Translations under genes and position numbers: made by a program
Notes under the pieces: model-generated
Told to the model about the DNA's origin: nothing
Seen by the model: the letters and a program-made list of their open reading frames with translations, nothing else
Database searches by the model: none
Shown here: piece by piece, positions 14,220 through 16,412 of the stretch
How positions within the stretch are numbered: the first letter of the stretch is position 1
Layout: each line of letters opens with the position of its first letter
NCBI GenBank assembly: GCA_043801235.1
Contig: JAZDMF010000189.1
Location: 1-16,412, forward strand
From: DAOQAK01 sp043801235
Lineage (GTDB): Bacteria; Bacteroidota; Bacteroidia; Bacteroidales; CG2-30-32-10
DNA length: 16,412 bases
Direction: 5' to 3'

Positions 14220-14252
14220 TTTGAGTTATTCAAATAAAAACAATTAATTTTG
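14220..14252 (+). promoter_or_regulatory. Bacteroidetes-type promoter of the outer-membrane protein gene
   Basis: TTTG (14220-14223), 21 bases, then TAATTTTG (14245-14252): both boxes match the consensus exactly. The ATG is only seven bases after the -7 box, so transcription would start at or next to the start codon, giving a leaderless or nearly leaderless message. Confidence 0.6.
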
Positions 14253-14258
14253 TTTATT

Positions 14259-15017
14259 ATGAAAAGGTGTTTAAGTTACTTATCTTTTTTGTCTTTTCTG
14301 ATTGCAGTACAAGGATTTTCGCAGGCCAATATCAAAGATTCTGTTATCTCCACTTCACTCGTTCAGGCAACTTATTCCTTTCAGTTTCCGGGCGGCGATC
14401 TTTCCAAAAAATTTGTATCTAACCATGCCATTGGTGCCGGGTATTTATACAAGACCCGTAAAAACTGGATTTTTGGAGCCGACGGGTTTTTTATGTTCAG
14501 GGATACCGTAAAGGAAACAGGCATTCTCGATTCCATTACAACAAGCGATGGAAACATCATTGACGGAAATGGCATTTTTGCTGAAGTTCATTTGTATGAG
14601 CGTGGATTCCATATGGGTTTCAAGGCAGGAAAATTATTCCCTGTATGGGGCCCGAATAAAAATTCGGGAATAATTTTGCTTGGAGGCATGGGTTTGCTTC
14701 AGCATAAAATAAGGATAGAAAACCGCGATAATACAGCATCGCAAATTACCGGCGATTATAAAAAAGGCTATGATCGTTTAACAAACGGGCTCGCGCTGAG
14801 CCAATTCATAGGTTATATGTACCTGGGAAATTCAAAACTGGTAAGCTTCTACGCTGGTATTGAAATTATTGAAGCTTTTACACAAAACAGGCGTTCTTAT
14901 AATTTTGATCTGATGGGTCCTGATAATACCAATCGTTTGGATTTGCTTTATTCAATCAAGGTAGGTTGGATCATTCCCTTGTACAAGCGCTCGCCCGATG
15001 CATTTTATTATAATTAA
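14259..15017 (+). CDS. Predicted outer-membrane beta-barrel protein, function unknown
   Basis: A 252-residue protein starting with a signal peptide (MKRCLSYLSFLSFLIAVQGF, then SQA), cleaved probably after residue 20-22. The mature part shows alternating polar/hydrophobic strands rich in Gly and aromatic residues (HAIGAGYLYKTRKNWIFGAD, GFHMGFKAGKLFPVWG, SQFIGYMYLGNSKLVSFYAG). It ends with a strand LLYSIKVGWIIPLYKR near the C-terminus, a pattern of small outer-membrane barrels. I do not recognise a named family. The ATG at 14259 is chosen over a TTG at 14250, which lies in the promoter box and would add three residues before the signal peptide. It precedes waaA by 145 bp in the same direction, consistent with envelope biogenesis. 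Confidence 0.7.
   Translation: MKRCLSYLSFLSFLIAVQGFSQANIKDSVISTSLVQATYSFQFPGGDLSKKFVSNHAIGAGYLYKTRKNWIFGADGFFMFRDTVKETGILDSITTSDGNIIDGNGIFAEVHLYERGFHMGFKAGKLFPVWGPNKNSGIILLGGMGLLQHKIRIENRDNTASQITGDYKKGYDRLTNGLALSQFIGYMYLGNSKLVSFYAGIEIIEAFTQNRRSYNFDLMGPDNTNRLDLLYSIKVGWIIPLYKRSPDAFYYN
14651..14668. repeat. Palindrome CCCGAAT-AAAA-ATTCGGG inside the barrel gene
   Basis: A perfect 7-bp stem with a 4-base loop lies within the coding sequence (codons for GPNKNSG). It resembles the small CCCGA-type palindromes found between genes elsewhere in the window, but keeps the frame open. Confidence 0.5.
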
Positions 15018-15057
15018 CTTTTATTAATGTCAGAAGTCCTAATAAAAGATAGAAGAG

Positions 15058-15117
15058 AGCAAATAGAAAATAGAAAAAACGCAAAAAATATTTTCTCTTT
15101 TCTATATTCTATTTGCT
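15058..15117. repeat. Long inverted repeat between the barrel gene and waaA
   Basis: Arms of 20 bases, AGCAAATAGAAAATAGAAAA (15058-15077) and TTTTCTATATTCTATTTGCT (15098-15117), pair at 19 of 20 positions around a 20-base AT-rich loop. In RNA this would be a strong stem. It could end or attenuate transcription between the two genes, although no T-tract follows directly. It may equally be a dispersed repeat. Confidence 0.75.
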
Positions 15118-15162
15118 GTTTGCTATTTAATATATTAGAATCAATTATTAAATAATTCAGAA

Positions 15163-16401
15163 GTGGGTGTTCTCTACAATTTATCCATTGCTTTTTATTC
15201 CCTGATGATTCGAGTAGCATCGCTGTTCAATGAGAAAGCAAAATTGTGGGTTCGCGGCAGGAAGAATATCTGGAATGATATGGCAGAAAAAATAAATCCT
15301 GCTGAAAAAAAAGCATGGTTCCATGTATCCTCGCTTGGGGAATTTGAACAGGGACGGCCTTTAATTGAAGAATTCAAAAAAAAATATCCGGAAATAAAAG
15401 TTCTGCTTACTTTTTTTTCACCATCCGGTTATGAGGTCAGGAAGAATTTCGAATATGCCGATTATGTATTTTATTTACCCTTGGATACTCCTTCAAACAC
15501 AAAGAAATTCATTAAGCTGGTGAATCCGTCGATTGTGTTTTTTGTGAAATATGATTTTTGGTTTAATTACATCCGTTGCATAGCAAAGAACAATATTCCT
15601 CTTTTATTTGCTTCCTCCATATTCAGAAAATCGCAGCATTTTTTTAAATGGTATGGCTGGTGGTTCAGGAAACGGCTGAAATATGTGACTCACTTTTATG
15701 TTCAGGATGCATCATCAGAGAAGCTGTTAAAAAGTATTGGAATAAACCAGGTAACAGTTTGCGGCGATACTCGCTTTGACAGAGTGTATTCAATTACTCA
15801 AAATGTAAAACCATTTCCCGATATTCAGAAATTCTGCGAAGGCTCGGATGTTATTGTTGCCGGAAGTACCTGGCCTCCTGATGAAGATATTCTCATTTCT
15901 CTTATTCATTCCGGGAAAACACCATACAAATTAATAATGGCACCGCATGTTGTTGACAAAGCCCACATTTCTGAAATAACTGCAAAACTGAAAGTACCAT
16001 ATCTTCTGTACTCCGAAATTTCATTATCTGAAATAAAAGATAAAAAAGTTTTAATAATTGATTGCATCGGCATCTTATCGCATGTATATCAGTACGGCCG
16101 CATTGGCTATATTGGCGGGGGATTTGGCGAAGGCATACATAACATACAGGAGCCTGCCACTTTTGGAATGCCTGTAATTTTCGGACCACAGAACAGTAAT
16201 AAGTTCCGCGAAGCCATTGACCTTGTTAAAGAAGGCGGGGCTTTCTGCATAAAAAATGGAGACGACCTGATGGGTATTATACAAAATTTTATAAATAATC
16301 CTGATGCTTTGAAAAAATCATCTGAAATTTCAAGGGATTATATTAAAAGAAATGTGGGGGCAACGGAAAAGATATTACAGCAAATAGAAAAATATATTTA
16401 A
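15163..16401 (+). CDS. waaA: 3-deoxy-D-manno-octulosonic acid (Kdo) transferase
   Basis: Transfers Kdo from CMP-Kdo to lipid A precursor at the inner face of the cytoplasmic membrane, the first step of LPS core assembly. The 412-residue GT30 glycosyltransferase has an N-terminal hydrophobic anchor (LYNLSIAFYSLMIRVASLF), WFHVSSLGEFEQGRPLIEEF with the expected catalytic Glu60, LLTFFSPSGYEV, VFFVKYDFWFNYI, AGSTWPPDED, and the CMP-Kdo site GYIGGGFGEGIHNIQEPA followed by GMPVIFGPQNSNKFREA. Length is normal. The start is GTG at 15163 (MGVLYNLSIAFY): there is no ATG upstream, and the first residues fit relatives starting about here, so the start is fairly safe. Eleven bases remain after the stop codon. 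Confidence 0.95.
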   Translation: MGVLYNLSIAFYSLMIRVASLFNEKAKLWVRGRKNIWNDMAEKINPAEKKAWFHVSSLGEFEQGRPLIEEFKKKYPEIKVLLTFFSPSGYEVRKNFEYADYVFYLPLDTPSNTKKFIKLVNPSIVFFVKYDFWFNYIRCIAKNNIPLLFASSIFRKSQHFFKWYGWWFRKRLKYVTHFYVQDASSEKLLKSIGINQVTVCGDTRFDRVYSITQNVKPFPDIQKFCEGSDVIVAGSTWPPDEDILISLIHSGKTPYKLIMAPHVVDKAHISEITAKLKVPYLLYSEISLSEIKDKKVLIIDCIGILSHVYQYGRIGYIGGGFGEGIHNIQEPATFGMPVIFGPQNSNKFREAIDLVKEGGAFCIKNGDDLMGIIQNFINNPDALKKSSEISRDYIKRNVGATEKILQQIEKYI

Positions 16402-16412
16402 TCCTACCATTT

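Overview
The window looks like chromosomal DNA from a member of the Bacteroidetes (Bacteroidota), probably an anaerobic one. The grounds are an AT-rich composition, a secreted protein with a type A type-IX-secretion sorting domain, promoter boxes of the TTTG / TAnnTTTG type, few Shine-Dalgarno sequences, and small dispersed repeats of the kind common in that phylum. A large pyruvate:ferredoxin oxidoreductase fits anaerobic metabolism. The genus cannot be read from the sequence alone.

Layout. (1) 1-3126, plus strand: the 3' seven-eighths of nifJ (PFOR), cut by the window edge. (2) 3127-5611: a patchwork of a CTCTGTG-type repeat, a remnant of the 3' end of a second CpsB/YwqE phosphatase gene, an Omp28-like secreted protein gene (minus), and a small antitoxin/PIN-toxin pair (plus) whose toxin gene has an in-frame stop codon. 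(3) 5612-14088, minus strand: a surface-polysaccharide sugar-nucleotide cluster. Read in transcription order it is a WbpE-type aminotransferase, a small membrane protein, a GxxExxY protein, a WbpD-type acetyltransferase, a WbpB-type oxidoreductase, a TviB/WbpO-type UDP-HexNAc 6-dehydrogenase, galE, rfbB, an ORF6N-domain protein and a CpsB/YwqE phosphatase. (4) 14259-16401, plus strand: a predicted outer-membrane barrel protein and waaA (Kdo transferase).

How the genes work together. The dehydrogenase, WbpB, WbpE and WbpD homologues make a nearly complete route from UDP-GlcNAc (or UDP-GalNAc) to a UDP-2,3-diacetamido-2,3-dideoxy-hexuronic acid. galE and rfbB add UDP-galactose/UDP-GalNAc and the dTDP-4-keto-6-deoxyglucose branch point. 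CpsB/YwqE is the usual phosphatase regulator of capsule export, and waaA builds the lipid A-Kdo core. The region is therefore devoted to cell-envelope glycans.

What stands out. Two unrelated small genes inside the glycan cluster each sit between their own repeats: GxxExxY between inverted CACAGAG repeats, ORF6N between GTTCAAAG direct repeats. Two 27-nt hairpins lie head to head between galE and the dehydrogenase gene; they share an 11-nt loop and show compensatory stem changes. A 43-codon fossil of a second CpsB gene abuts the Omp28-like gene. I saw no tRNA, rRNA, CRISPR array or transposase gene.
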